Below are positions 46,062 through 56,385 of a DNA stretch of 64,000 nucleotides, piece after piece (position 1 is the first letter of the stretch; each line of letters starts with the position of its first letter). The DNA lies in NCBI GenBank assembly GCA_963920525.1, contig OY986438.1, forward strand, positions 192,608,962 to 192,672,961, read 5' to 3'. Both the position numbers and the translations under genes were made by a program. The notes under the pieces are model-generated. The model did no database searches, had not been told where the DNA came from, and saw nothing but the letters and a program-made list of their open reading frames with translations. Source of the stretch: Dichetophora obliterata. Lineage: Eukaryota > Arthropoda > Insecta > Diptera > Sciomyzidae.

Positions 46062-46797
46062 CCAGCTAGCTCTAAACTTTTCAAAGTGCAAAGTATTGTC
46101 GTTCTCCCGCAGAAGCCTTACAATGGGTTATGACTACGTTCATGACTATCGTATCAGTTTTTCAAGAGTTGATCAGTGCAAAGATCTTGGGGTTTTCTTT
46201 GATGCAAAGTTTATGTTTGATTATCACATAGATTATGTTGTCTCAAAAGCCAATTCTCAGCTGGGCTTTTTAAAAAGAAATTGTAAAGAATTTTTAGACC
46301 CTTTTACATCTAAGACAGTTTTTGTCAGCTTAGTCAGATCCATCTTGGAGTGCTCAAGTATGGTGTGGAATCCGTTCTACGAAACTTCGAAACACCGAAT
46401 CGAAAATGTTCAAAAATGTTTTACAAGATTTGCCCTACGTAGATTATACTCTTGGGAAAACATGCCGCCGTACTGGGTACGTTGCCGATTGCTCGGTTTT
46501 CAAAGCCTATCTAACAGAAGAGTTCAGGTAGAAATACTTTTTATAAAAGACATAATTGATGGCAAAATAAACTCTCCTGAATTGCTACAGCTTATTCCTT
46601 TCAATATTCCACCTCGCACCCTTAGGGTTTCAAAGCTTTTTCATACTAAATATCATAGAACAAATTATGGCCTTAACGAACCTTTATCTAGGTGCCTTTC
46701 TAACTGCAATTTGGTAGCGAACCAGTTAGATTTTAGTACCAATCGTGATTTGTTTAAGAGACTACTTCTAGAAATTCTTCAATTTGCTCAAATATAA
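46062..46797 (+). pseudogene. LINE A ORF2, C-terminal part after LINE B
   Basis: It continues LINE A with NQLALNFSKCKVLSFSRRSL, DQCKDLGVFFDAKFMFDYHI, CSSMVWNPFYETSKHRIENV, QKCFTRFALRRL, MPPYWVRCRLLGFQSLSNRR and INSPELLQLI, then stops at 46797. It parallels LINE B residue by residue in layout (KRFVRFALRGL, LPPYEDRLKLL). No RNase H follows, so these elements end with the RT connection region. Confidence 0.85.
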
Positions 46798-46968
46798 ATG
46801 TGTAAATTAATTAGTTTATAAGGTTGTATATAGTAAACAAATAATCTTTAATGGTGTAGATTCTACTTAGGTTAAGATAAACATGTAATCTGTTAGGGTA
46901 ATAACCCGGTAGATGGTAAATGAATAAATAAAAATAAATAAAAAAATATTAAAAACACTAAATTTAAG

Positions 46969-47799
46969 ACATTTATTGTGAGTTTGGCCCAATAGTAAAA
47001 AGTGAGTTCGAATTTTCAAGCGTCACTCATCATTTGCATCAAAAAAATTTACGCTGCAATTTGGACGCTTGATAAATGCCAATTACGCACATACTGCAAG
47101 TCGTGATGCATTTCCGAACAGACCCAAAACTTAATACTTCTAGTATAGGTTGTACTAACAAGTACCTTTTGTTTCCGATAAATTGGGACCAAAATATCTT
47201 GACCCTGGCTTAATATGACTACTTTTTTACTCCTCCCAGTGAGAAGGAAATGCATTAAAAAAATATATTTTTAGTTATTAGTTATTAGTTTTTGTATTAT
47301 ATACGAAAATTAATTTCAAGTCTATATCTCTTATAGTCTTTTTACAATAAATGTTTCTATTTTAATCTTTTTATTTTCTTTTCAACGTGCGATGTAAGTT
47401 TAATAAATTTAAAGGACAATAGCAATCTATATAAGTTGTATAATTTTGTGTTCCTTTTTTATGCAGTTATATATCGTTTTACATATTGCTTTTCTGTAAA
47501 CATTATGCTTATAAAATGTAATTAAAGGGCAAAAGCCACACATATAAAAGACTGAAGTACTGAAATTTATGTTCCTTTTTAATATTATTATACGAGTTTT
47601 TTTTTTTTTTTTTGTTATATTTTAATAAAAATATGTTATTTAAAAATATTAAAGTTATATTTTTGTTTTAAAAAAAAAGAATATAGTATTATTTTTTGAT
47701 TTTGATCCGTGGATACGTTTTTTTTTTCAAAAGTGGATACTTTTGGATACTTTTTGACCTTTTCCTGGATACCTTTTTTAGAATCGTCGCGGCAACACT
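46969..47799. other. Right part of the hAT-like element
   Basis: It contains the last transposase codons (stop at 46979-46981), then AT-rich non-coding DNA. Near 47700-47780 are several GTGGATAC or TTGGATAC words, matching words near 38737-38808 in the same orientation, and finally CGGCAACACT. Confidence 0.5.
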
Positions 47800-48962
47800 G
47801 CTCATACGCTATATTGATCTCATTTTTTCGTTGCAAAATATTCTGACTTTAGGCTAGACTTTTTGTAAGACTCACTCGATAAGACCCACTGGAAGCGATT
47901 TTTTCATATTTATTGTTCAGCAAAGTTGTTGGAAAATCCTAGTAACTCAAGAGTTATCAACATGAAAATGAGAGCATATATTGAGTAATTTTTGTCCTGA
48001 GCTATGTATACAGGGTGTCTCAGATCAACGTTTGGCGCTGGTTGATTTTTTGGGCCAGCACAAGAAAAAATTGTACGGCAAGGGGGTCCATCAACCCCCT
48101 GTTTCGAGCTATAAAGTCTGTTTCCAGCTCTTAAGTAAATCAAATTTTTCATATAAAAAACTGAAAAATAATCAAAAAGAAATTTTTTTTTTTTTCAAAA
48201 TTACTTAGAAGTGAATCCAGCGAAGAAACAATTTTTTATTTGTACTACTTTTTTTCAATGAAAATCAGGCACGGAAACACTGTGACTGAAAAGAAATACA
48301 GTGTTGCGCAAAATAATAGCAACAAAATAAGTGCGCTGCAACAAAATCGTGTATCTTTTTTAATGTTGGGGACACACAAAAATGATTATAGGAATCAAAG
48401 CATATATTCATATGCATATACATATTTACATCATATATAAAACAAATCAAATTCAAATTGGGTTTTGTTTTTTTTTTTTAATAAAATTTAAAATTAATGT
48501 GACTACATTCAATTTGTCTGAGAGCAAAACAAAAGCATTGAATAATTATAATATAGAATAGACACCGCGAACATTGACCACTACCCCGTTCTAACAGCGC
48601 TGCTATCGATTGGTAAACAGCAAAGGCTAAAACCGGTTCGTGTACATGCAAATATAAATCCCAAAATGATCCCAAACATAATAAAAAAAGTCCCACATGC
48701 TTTCAAAGTTACTGCCTGCTACAGAAGTCATGTAGGAATGCTGTCGTTTATTTATATTTATGCAGATTGATGTTTTGCATAGATATGCAAAAAATACCAA
48801 ATTCATCGAAAATAAAAATGCAATACTTGTTAACGAATTTTTCTATTTATTGTTAGAGCAGCAAAAATACAAAAAACTATGTTTTTAGATATGTTTTACA
48901 TAAATATCACATATAAAATATTATTTATAAGAACTAGCTAATAAGAAAAATTTAAAAAAGCG

Positions 48963-49388
48963 CTACACATGATTTAAAATATCAAATTTTTTAATTTTTC
49001 TTTTTGAACTCTTTGCTTTATAATTTATAATTTTGATTTTTGCGCGTATAAGTACACGCAGTGTATGCAAAACAATTTGATCTTTATGATCTTCAACGGA
49101 GCAGGTAAGCGGAATTTGTATTTCTGTTTTACAAATATTTTTTATTATACTTAAAACGTTTTGCTCAAAGCAATGAGTCTCAAAATTTTTTTCAAAAACG
49201 TTAATAATTTTTTTAATCAAGTCCGCAAAATGTGCTGTTGGTACGGTTAGACCACCATTTCGAGTTCCTTCAAATTCTCGAACTTCAATTAATTTTGAAA
49301 TATTTGAATAATTTTTGTTTTGATCACACATAAATATTTTGCATGCTATGCAGTCGTATTTTTTCCAAATTGTTTGCAAAAAGGCCAA
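48963..49388 (-). pseudogene. P-like transposase, C-terminal part
   Basis: 141 codons: KNYSNISKLIEVREFEGTRN, then GGLTVPTAHFADLIKKII and FEKNFETHC. The GGxTxPS/T-like step with a following amphipathic helix is typical of the C terminus of P and THAP9-like transposases. It ends with a Lys-rich tail and stop. Confidence 0.65.
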
Positions 49389-49474
49389 ACATTTTCGGAC
49401 AAAAGTAGCTGTAAAATTTTCTAGGGACTTTAAAAAAAAACACGCAGTCAGCTCCTCACATGAAGTTTAAAACC

Positions 49475-49893
49475 CTTAGTCGGCTCACCAAAAAAACATT
49501 AAATTTTTTCCTGAGTAAATTTAAGGTAAAAGAAACTTAAAGTACTGAAATTTTAGCATTTATTTAGATATTGAAAAAAGTTACAGAGTTTTTTCTTATT
49601 CAAAAATGTCTTTTTTCAATTCTACTTTACTTATATCATTGAAAAATAATTAAAAAATATTTTTTTTTACTTTTGATATGTTTCAGATGGATGTAACAAC
49701 CGCAATATTGTACGCGGTCGAATGTAAGGCCTTAATTGAGGATGTCAGAAAAACCGCTATTTTGAAAAAAAATTTAATTCTGTATCTAATGGACAAATAA
49801 ATGCTAAAATTTCAATACTCAAAGTTTTTTTATCTTAAATTTACTCACGAAAAAAGGCATTTTTTTCGGTGAACTGACTTCGGGCCTCAAACT
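49475..49893. mobile_element. Foldback MITE inside the P-like transposase
   Basis: The left part (AGTCGGCTCACC, TTTTTTCCTGAGTAAATTTA, AAATTTTAGCATTTATTT) faces its complement on the right (AAATAAATGCTAAAATTTCA, TAAATTTACTCACGAAAAAA, GGTGAACTGACT), giving arms of about 95 bp. Between the arms a splice-acceptor-like TTTCAG precedes a 37-codon open frame (49688-49801) containing CKALIEDVRKTAI, which recalls the start of a MADF domain. It separates two parts of the P-like transposase gene. The exact ends and target duplication are unclear. Confidence 0.65.
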
Positions 49894-50148
49894 CTTACCA
49901 AATTTTTCTTTTTTTGTTTCAGATAAGTTAAACTCGAGATATCATGCACATCACTTTTTCTAGCATTTTTTTACTACCTTATTTCCGCACGTGTGACGCG
50001 GAAGTGATGTCACGAAAACAAACTAATTTTTTTTTGTTAATTTTTATACTTACGTAAAACAATAAAAAATATTTATATTTTAAATACTCCTAAAATTTCG
50101 ACAAAATTTGGTAAAATGTCCCTTAAACTAATTAAAACAATAAAAGCT

Positions 50149-50472
50149 TTAAGCAGTAGGTACCTGTGTCCATGAATAATTTAAGCCTCGTAACATTAAC
50201 AGAAGTGAATGCTTAGCAAGGTTTCGATTTCTTCCATATTCACCAAAGTCCTCAAATCCATATATAATATCATCCTTTGAATTAAACTCCAACTCTGTTT
50301 TAATGCTCATCTCATCAAAAACAAGCACGCATTTTTTGTCTTGATTAGGCAGCAAATCAACTTTGTTTTTCAGCATTTTTAAAATATCATATGAAATGCC
50401 TGTCTGAAATGGCACTGTTTCGTACCATCGAACAATTGTTCTTAAAGAAGGTAACTCAAATTCTTCTTGCAT
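50149..50472 (-). pseudogene. P-like transposase, central catalytic part
   Basis: 107 codons with SLRTIVRWYETVPFQTGISY and CVLVFDEMSIKTELEF (the DEMxI step with the first catalytic Asp of P-type transposases), then YGFEDFGEYGRNRNLAKHSL and the LLMLRGLNYSWTQ stretch. A short frame break near 50480-50510 separates it from the THAP part. Confidence 0.75.
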
Positions 50473-50510
50473 TAAAAATTTATAAAACGATGGAGATTTA
50501 TAATGAAATT

Positions 50511-50825
50511 TTAAGAATAAGTCCTTTTCATCAACATTCCATTTTGATTTTTTAGAGTGAAAGAGCTGAAAGAGTTTTGTAAGTCACTGTATGGAATCGG
50601 AACTGCATTCGATGAAAGCCTTGATTTAAAATTACTTAAATTCACATACTTTTTTTCATAGTGATCAGCGCATATAAAAAACTTTTCATTTTCTATAAGC
50701 TTAGCAGAAAAACTATTTCCCGAATTTTTAATCCATACTTCACGTCTATTGTCCTTTGGCATGGCAAATCTTGGAATGCCACATTGTTTTTTATTCTTAC
50801 AACCAAAATAGTCACAAAACTTCAT
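50511..50825 (-). pseudogene. P-like transposase, N-terminal THAP domain
   Basis: Starts at ATG 50825 with MKFCDYFGC. The THAP zinc-finger pattern is complete: C4 and C9, a PRFAMPKDNRREVW part with the invariant Pro and Trp, ICADHYE (the CxxH pair), and NAVPIPY (AVPxxF-like box). THAP domains bind the element ends. The frame stops after about 104 codons, before the catalytic part. Confidence 0.85.
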
Positions 50826-51277
50826 TTTATTTAAAAATCTTCAAAAAATAGCTAACTTTCACACAACTTTTACAATACGCATACAGATCCAAAGTAAGCC
50901 AAATGTTCAAAAAACTGATAATTGCAAACAGATGCACAACAAATTCCTTTAAAGAATAACTGTTCAATAAGAAAAGGACTATTCTAAAAATTCGCAAGTA
51001 AAGACACATTATTTTGGTGCTTGCATTGACTAAAAAAATGCAGTACAAATTTCTGCCACCCTGCTCTAACGTCGCTTCAACGTCGGCGGTGTCACCTTCT
51101 ATTTGTAATTATTCAATGACAAAAGCAACAAAACTTGAAAAATGTAAAAAGAGAACAGAAGTTCCAAGAATTATTGGCAAAAGTTCCGTTATTGTAAAGC
51201 ACGTGTTGTTTATAAGTCATAAACATTTAAGTTTAGTTTTTTTTGTGCTAGTTGTGACATTGACTGTTCCATTTATA

Positions 51278-52311
51278 ATGGCACCTTTAAAATACTGTGA
51301 AGCTCTTAAATTAAAAATTATTTCCGAATATAAAAACGAAAATTCGCAAATATCTAACGTGAATCAATTTGAGTGCAGATTAATAAAGAAATCTACCATC
51401 ACAAAAGACGTAACAACGGTACATTAAAGAGGGCGACCGCGGAAGACATCGCTGCGTGATGACAGGAACATTTGTGGCGTTTTCAAACGATATGCATTTG
51501 TCACATCCAAAGAGGTGATATCTAAATCGGACACTTGGTTTAGATATCCATCACAGCACTGTTTGAAGATGAGCCGTTGAGAACGATTAAAGAAGTTACA
51601 GACCGGCAGAGGAACCTTTGCTTACAGCTAAGCATAAAAAAAGCTGCATAAAGTTGCAGTTTATTGTTTTTTAGACTTAGTCTTGTAAAAGAGCACCTAA
51701 ATTGGACCGTTCAAAAATCGAAAACCATTTTTTAGCGATGAATCAAAGTTCAACTTGATTAATTCAGATGGGATGTGCACGGTACGGCGCCACCCAGGTA
51801 CACGACTTGAAGCCCGAAACTGCAAAATAAATTTTAAGCACGGAGGCGGCGGCATTATGGTCTGCACTTGTTTTTCCTATAATGAAGTTGAACCATTAAA
51901 AAAAATCGATGAAATTATGGATCGATTTGTATATAATGACATTTTAGAAAGCAAGATGCGACCACATTCAGAGTGGAATATGTCGCTTCAGTGAACGTTT
52001 CAGCCCGACAACGACCCGAAGCACACTTCAAAGCTCATCAAAGTTTACATTAGAGGCAATGGGATTCAAGTCCTTGATTGGCCGGCACAGTCTTGAATCC
52101 CATTGAAAATCTTTTTGGGATTTTGAAGGTAAAAGTTTCTGGTCAAAGGTTTTCAAATAAGACTGCACTGTATGAAGCCCTGAAAGTTAATTGGGGACAT
52201 ATACCTAATACCAACATATCTAATTTAATAGAGTCGATGTCGCTCAGGTGTGCAGCGGTTATCAAGAATAATGAATCTTACACGTTTCTTACAAGAATAA
52301 ATAATCTATAA
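51278..52311 (+). pseudogene. Tc1-like transposase, broken
   Basis: Starts MAPLKYCEALKLKIISEYKN (N-terminal HTH), changes frame several times (51420-51750), then SDESKFNLINSDGMCTVRR (first catalytic Asp region), GGGGIMVCTCFS, YNDILESKMRPH, FQPDNDPKHTSKLIKVY (second catalytic Asp) and LDWPAQS, a stop where SPDLNPIE is expected, then LNPIENLFGILKVKV. The third residue is expected to be Glu (DD34E) in PIEN. At least three breaks show that it is dead. Confidence 0.85.
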
Positions 52312-52536
52312 ATTATGTTGCTTTTGTTTTGCTCTCAGACAAACTGAATGTGGTCACATTAATTTTAAATTTAATAAAGAAAACAAAACCAAATTTGAAT
52401 ATGATTTGTTTTTAATATGATGTATGAATATATGCTTTGGCTCCTATAATCATTTTTGTGTGTCCCTAATATTTAAAAAGATACACGATTTTGTAGCAGC
52501 GTACCGATTTTGTTGCTATTGTTTTGCGCAACACTG

Positions 52537-53902
52537 TATATGCTCGAGGCATTGTGTCTTTAAGTAAAGTTGTGAAAGTATCTTTGCAGATATATTTATT
52601 TTTATTTTTCTTAGCTATAGTTTGGCGATTGTTTACGAAAATGATGATATAAATGCATGTAAGGTAAAGGTAACACAAGTTTATGCAATCCATGCAAAAG
52701 AAAATATTTAGCAAACTCAAAAATTATTCAGATCCTATGCTCGAGTAGGAATACAATAAAAGATACAGAAAATAATACCCTTACAAATCCATTTTTTCTT
52801 ATATTTAATGCCATTCATACAGAAAAATATCTTGAAAATCGTTTAAATTGCATGTTTAAGCCTTGATATAAATGCCTGAAAAAAATCGTTGTTTCGTTAA
52901 CTAAAATTAGTCCAGCGTAACGGAAATTAGATTCGGTTAATTAGATACCATAGCATTATATGGTAAAGTTATGCGACTTTGGTCAGTAGCCTAGGCTGCC
53001 AATGCAACAACAAAGAAGATAATGGAAAGAAGTAATTACATCCTCAAAATAGTGTACTTTCATTCCCTAGTCTACTTAACATGCATATTCTCGGGATAGA
53101 AACGAATACTTCTTTTCCTCTGAATTGTTCTGATAATATTATAGAATGCTAACCCATTTCATTTCATAAATGCACCAAAATTGAGATTTCAAAAAGCAAA
53201 AACTGTGATTTAGGCTCCTGGAAAGAGCCATGATCACTGCTTTTAGGAGATCGCTAGCTACCTATATATAATAATCTAGAACTTTTATGTTAGGTAAATA
53301 CTGTAGACATCTGTGGATCCCTTCAATTAATAAGAAATCTTTTTCCTCCGGTTAAATAAGCCCTTTTTTAATGGAGTCTTCACATGAGGTACATACTGTC
53401 GTTAAATAATTACATTGTATTGAAATTGCAATAATAATGAATTGTGGCAGTTGCGACTAACATAATGAAAAAAACACTTACCCACTTTTTAGCAATCTCC
53501 TCGTCCTAGCCAGGTTTCGATTGCTTACGCTAGGCAAGCATTTTAAGCAATTTAGGGGAACTTTACAACTACAAAAATAAACAACCTACTGGTGTTTCTT
53601 AGCCTACTAAGTGTCATTTAATTCTTCTGGTGTGTTACACACTTAAACTTACAGGTAGTTGGGGATTATAGTAGCAAAACAGCGCAATAGAGCTAATTAG
53701 ATATCGCTGATCGCTAGTATCACCATCAGAGAGAGAACAGCTTGTGTGCTGTCAAATCAAATGACGTTTAGAGTGTCACGTCAATATACGAGATACGAAT
53801 ATGCGCTTTGCATTAAAGTTAACCCAGATTATCCGAATAGTCTGCATGTAAAAGGCTACGTGAATACATGTGCCAATCGCTGCAGATAAAAATGCTATAG
53901 CT
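52537..53902. other. Unique-looking non-coding DNA within the 8.4-kb span
   Basis: TATGCTCGAG occurs at 52538 and 52737. The sequence is less AT-rich than surrounding repeats and shows no inverted partner. No open frame of protein-like composition. It could be genomic DNA caught between two foldback copies. Confidence 0.4.
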
Positions 53903-53905
53903 TAA

Positions 53906-54080
53906 GGTTGCAGACAGAGTTAATGCCGATTCAGGCTGGCAGGCAGATAGTCGCAGGCAAACTGTGTGAACAAGCGAGATAAAAGTCAGCTTGGCTTTAT
54001 TTCTCTTTCGTTTCTTCGCAGGTTACTGCCTGTGCCTGTCTACCTGCCTGTCCGAATCGGCGTTTACTCTGTTTGCAACC
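53906..54080. mobile_element. PIF/Harbinger-type MITE 1
   Basis: Ends GGTTGCAGACAGAG and its near complement (CTCTGTTTGCAACC), flanked by TAA at 53903-53905 and 54081-54083. CAGGCTGGCAGGCAG faces CTGCCTGTCC. 175 bp, non-coding. Confidence 0.8.
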
Positions 54081-54083
54081 TAA

Positions 54084-54226
54084 GGCTGCCCGCAGAGTAA
54101 ACTCCGAACCAGGCAGAAGCAGGCAGTGCACTGCGAAGAAACGAGATAGAAATAACTTTTTCTTGCTTGTTCACATAGTTTTCCTGCGCCTGCCTGCCTG
54201 CTTCGGCGTTTCCTCTGCGGGCAGCC
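54084..54226. mobile_element. PIF/Harbinger-type MITE 2, sharing a TAA with MITE 1
   Basis: Ends GGCTGCCCGCAGAG and CTCTGCGGGCAGCC (perfect complements over 14 bp), flanked by TAA (54081-54083, 54227-54229). It resembles MITE 1 in ends and in the GGCAG-rich, AAGAAACGAGATA-containing interior, so both are members of one family, one inserted directly at the TAA of the other. Two overlapping open frames here (54073-54310) are artefacts. Confidence 0.8.
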
Positions 54227-54639
54227 TAAGAGCACTCGTGATAACGAACGTCTACGATCCAAGAATGCACAACGAAGCAAGATATTAGTAACATTCGCAA
54301 GCAAATTCATGCTTTTACGTTCATTCGCTCCATGAAAAAAATATTAGCAGCAGGTCTCAAAGTAAAGAGAAAACGCTAACGAGAATATATCGTACGTATT
54401 TATTGCATTTTTGTTTCGTGGCTGGCGGATTAACGGAAAGCGTCTGAACGTGTTGAAAAAAAATTGCGTCACTCTAACGAATTGCAGCTTACATTTTATT
54501 TGCTGTGCGACATTTGAAGTACCTATTTGTCGCGTATATTTAGTTTAGTATTAAATAGAAATGGGTACGCAAAAAGTTAACTAAATGGAAACAAACAGGA
54601 ACAACAACAAAGAGGAACGCGTTGCTAGAGAACGGCAGG

Positions 54640-54690
54640 GAGGTATAAAAGCATATACAATACATTGAGTTTCAGACACTCGAGTTTCAA
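54640..54690 (+). promoter_or_regulatory. Candidate core promoter (TATA box with initiator)
   Basis: GGTATAAAAGC at 54642-54652 is a good TATA box. About 30 bp downstream is TTTCAGAC near 54670, resembling the insect initiator TCAGTY. A 33-codon open frame (54704-54802, starting MSSLSECCLCINS) and a 36-codon one (54806-54916) follow. No known gene is recognised, so this may be a chance match or the 5' end of a truncated gene. Confidence 0.35.
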
Positions 54691-55044
54691 GCGAAGCATC
54701 CGAATGTCTTCATTGTCTGAATGCTGCCTTTGTATTAATTCGCAAACCGTTGTTTACGAGCTTGAGCCATATGAATGTATTCAATTTTATGTGCGATTGT
54801 AGCTGATGGCGATTGTTATTCTAATGGCAAACATTATGAATGTTCTCATTCCAATCTCTGATCACCATTCAATTAAACCAAAAAAATCAGCTAACGGCTC
54901 GACAGCCTTTTTTTGAAAAAATATTCTGCCTAAATAAAAATAAATTATTTATTTTTGTGATATGTCAAATTTACTTTCATACTACTTTTTTCTACTTAAG
55001 AAATATATTCAAATATTTCTTATGTAATTACTTGAGAGCTGGAT

Positions 55045-56285
55045 AGAGGCCCATAAGCGGAAGTATAGCAAAATGGCATTCATGGGTGTCATCAGTTTTA
55101 ATGCAATAACTTAAAAAGTATTAAAGATAGAAACCTCTTTGAAACATTTTTTAAAGCTTTTTAACTTGTTATCTAATATCTGTTCAAGTTTTTTGGTACT
55201 TTTAATCATGGAATAATTTATAGCAACTTTAAGCTCGTTTTACATAAAAAAAAGTTCTAATATTATTTTTTTTTTTTTTCTGATGCAGTTGTAATCTCCA
55301 AATAATTTTCTGCAATATTTCATTATGCGGCTTCACCGTAGAGTAACAAATAAGAGTGAATTAATTATTTTATGAAAACATGCACTCAAAACGCACTTAC
55401 GTTTTGCTCCACAAATTTTTTTAGACATAAAACCATAATAAAGAAATGCATACTCTTTATTTATACCACATTTCATATTTTTTAAATTTTCTTAAAAATC
55501 AAATTACTCACACTTTCAAATGTAAATGGTATGTGCTTTTTAAGTGTACGTTTTCATAAAATAATAAATACGCTCTTATTCGTGGATGCACGGTGAAGCC
55601 GCATAATGGAATATTGCAGAGAATTATTTGGCGAATAAGACTGCATCAGAAAAAAAAATTATATTGGAACTTTTTATGTAAAACGAGCTTAAAGAGGAAA
55701 AAAGAAAAAAAAAACATATTTTTCATATTAAAGCTGCTATAAATTATTCCATGGTTAAAAATACAAAAAAAACTTTAACAGGTTTTAATTAAATAATTAA
55801 AAAGCTTTAAAAAACCGTTTCAAAGAGGTTCCTATCTGTAATACTTTCTACCTAGTAGCGAATGGAATATATTCCGAATATATGAAGCATCAATTACCTT
55901 GTAATGCCCACTACTTCCGCTATATTACCTTACTATGCATAAAAGGCCTTACATTTAACATTGAATTAGATAGGAGGTAAGTGATCGCCTCCCTTCAGCA
56001 TTACCTAGAAGTTATGGAGTAACATACTACTTGTATTAAGTTATAAAAATCACTGCATTACTTTTCCTTGTATGCTACATTACAGGTAATGAGGTATGAA
56101 TTAATTACTTCTGCTATATGCAGACGCATTACATTTTGAAAAAAGTAATGCTTCCTTAACTGGTAATTTATTCTGTATTAGTTCTATGGTAGCCACTGGC
56201 AAATCCGCTGCTGGGTAAGTTATTGCATGAAAACTGATGACACCTATGAATGCCATTTTTTGCTGTACTTCCGTTTATAGCTCGA
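55045..56285. repeat. Long hairpin (arms about 400 bp) with an insertion in one arm
   Basis: Left arm: GCGGAAGTATAGCAAAATGG, ATTAAAGATAGAAACCTCTT, CTCGTTTTACATAAAAAA and CTGATGCAG, then ATTATGCGGCTTCACCGTA. The right arm has the complements in reverse order around a centre near 55460. The right arm is interrupted at about 55850-56218 by a 370-bp segment with ends TACCTAGTAGCGAATG and CAAATCCGCTGCTGGGTA, itself a likely MITE. Confidence 0.75.
55850..56218. mobile_element. MITE inside the right hairpin arm
   Basis: The ends TACCTAGTAGCGAATGGAAT and GGCAAATCCGCTGCTGGGTA are imperfect inverted repeats (CCYAGYAGCGRAT). Removing it rejoins ACTTT with AGTTATTGCATGAAAACTG to match the left arm (ATAACTTAAAAAGT). 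AATTACTT/AAGTAAT words are frequent inside. Confidence 0.6.
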
Positions 56286-56385
56286 AACAGAAAGGAGATG
56301 GACCCCCTGCCGTATAATTTTTTTTTTTGTCTTGTCTCAAGGAATCAACCAGCGCCGGATTGAAACGTTGATCTGGGACACCCTG

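Larger units (their letters stand above)
39055..46957 (+). mobile_element. LINE A (APE-type non-LTR retrotransposon), interrupted by LINE B
   Basis: Bounded by an 11-bp target duplication; the 3' end is an AAATA-rich tail (46921-46948). Without LINE B it is about 4.4 kb: part of ORF1, an unusual Ser-codon repeat, endonuclease, reverse transcriptase, and a 3' UTR of about 160 bp. The 5' end lies inside ORF1 or its leader, so it is probably 5'-truncated. There are several frameshifts and a deletion in the endonuclease; it is dead. The clade (CR1/Jockey group by general look of the RT and APE endonuclease, without RNase H) is not resolved. Confidence 0.85.
38704..47799 (+). mobile_element. hAT-like element, internally deleted, hosting a nested LINE pair
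   Basis: The ends are AGTGTTGCCG (38704) and CGGCAACACT (47799). The flanking 8-mers ACTCAAAC and GCTCATAC agree at 6 of 8, as an aged 8-bp duplication might. TTTGGATACTTTT-type words are frequent just inside both ends, in the same orientation on both sides. Without the LINE insert (39055-46968 with one target copy) about 1.2 kb remains. It keeps only the end of a transposase gene (about 38900-39054 and 46969-46981). The family call rests on the C-terminal text, the ends and the imperfect duplication. Confidence 0.55.
48536..51118 (-). mobile_element. P-like element (THAP transposase), 2.6 kb
   Basis: It starts CATTGAATAATTA and ends TAATTATTCAATG, with ACAAAAG on both sides (48529-48535, 51119-51125), close to the 8-bp duplication of P elements. 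Just inside the ends, GACACCGC words lie in inverted position. The transposase gene is on the minus strand and broken by a foldback MITE and stops. This is a P-superfamily member distinct from the canonical element; ends begin with CA as in known P elements. Confidence 0.8.
48299..52536 (+). mobile_element. Tc1-like element with about 235-bp inverted ends, interrupted by a P-like element
   Basis: The ends are CAGTGTTGCGCAAAATAATA (48299) and its complement (52536), with TA outside (48297-48298, 52537-52538). The long inverted ends match through ATCGTGTATC, GGGACACACAAAAATGATTA, ATATATTCATA and ATTTGTCTGAGAGCAAAACA. The transposase gene lies at 51278-52311. Without the P-like insert the element is about 1.65 kb, the normal Tc1 size. 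Confidence 0.85.
48011..56385. mobile_element. 8.4-kb span bounded by about 110-bp terminal inverted repeats
   Basis: The left end CAGGGTGTCTCAGATCAACG (48011) with GGCGCTGGTTGATT, GTACGGCA, GGGGGTCCATC and CTGTTTCGAGCTATAAA pairs with the right end (56274-56385) in the same order. TATA (or TA) flanks both ends (48007-48010, 56386-56389). Inside lie the Tc1 nest (48299-52536), unique-looking DNA with two PIF-type MITEs (52537-55040) and a 1.2-kb foldback (55045-56285) that joins directly to the right end. It could be one large element that took up DNA, or two foldback MITEs whose ends happen to frame the region. No own transposase is seen. Confidence 0.6.

Noticed and set aside
48011..56385. 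Polinton/Maverick-type giant element
   Set aside because: No polymerase, integrase, ATPase or capsid-type genes are visible; only Tc1 and P remnants and MITEs lie between the ends.
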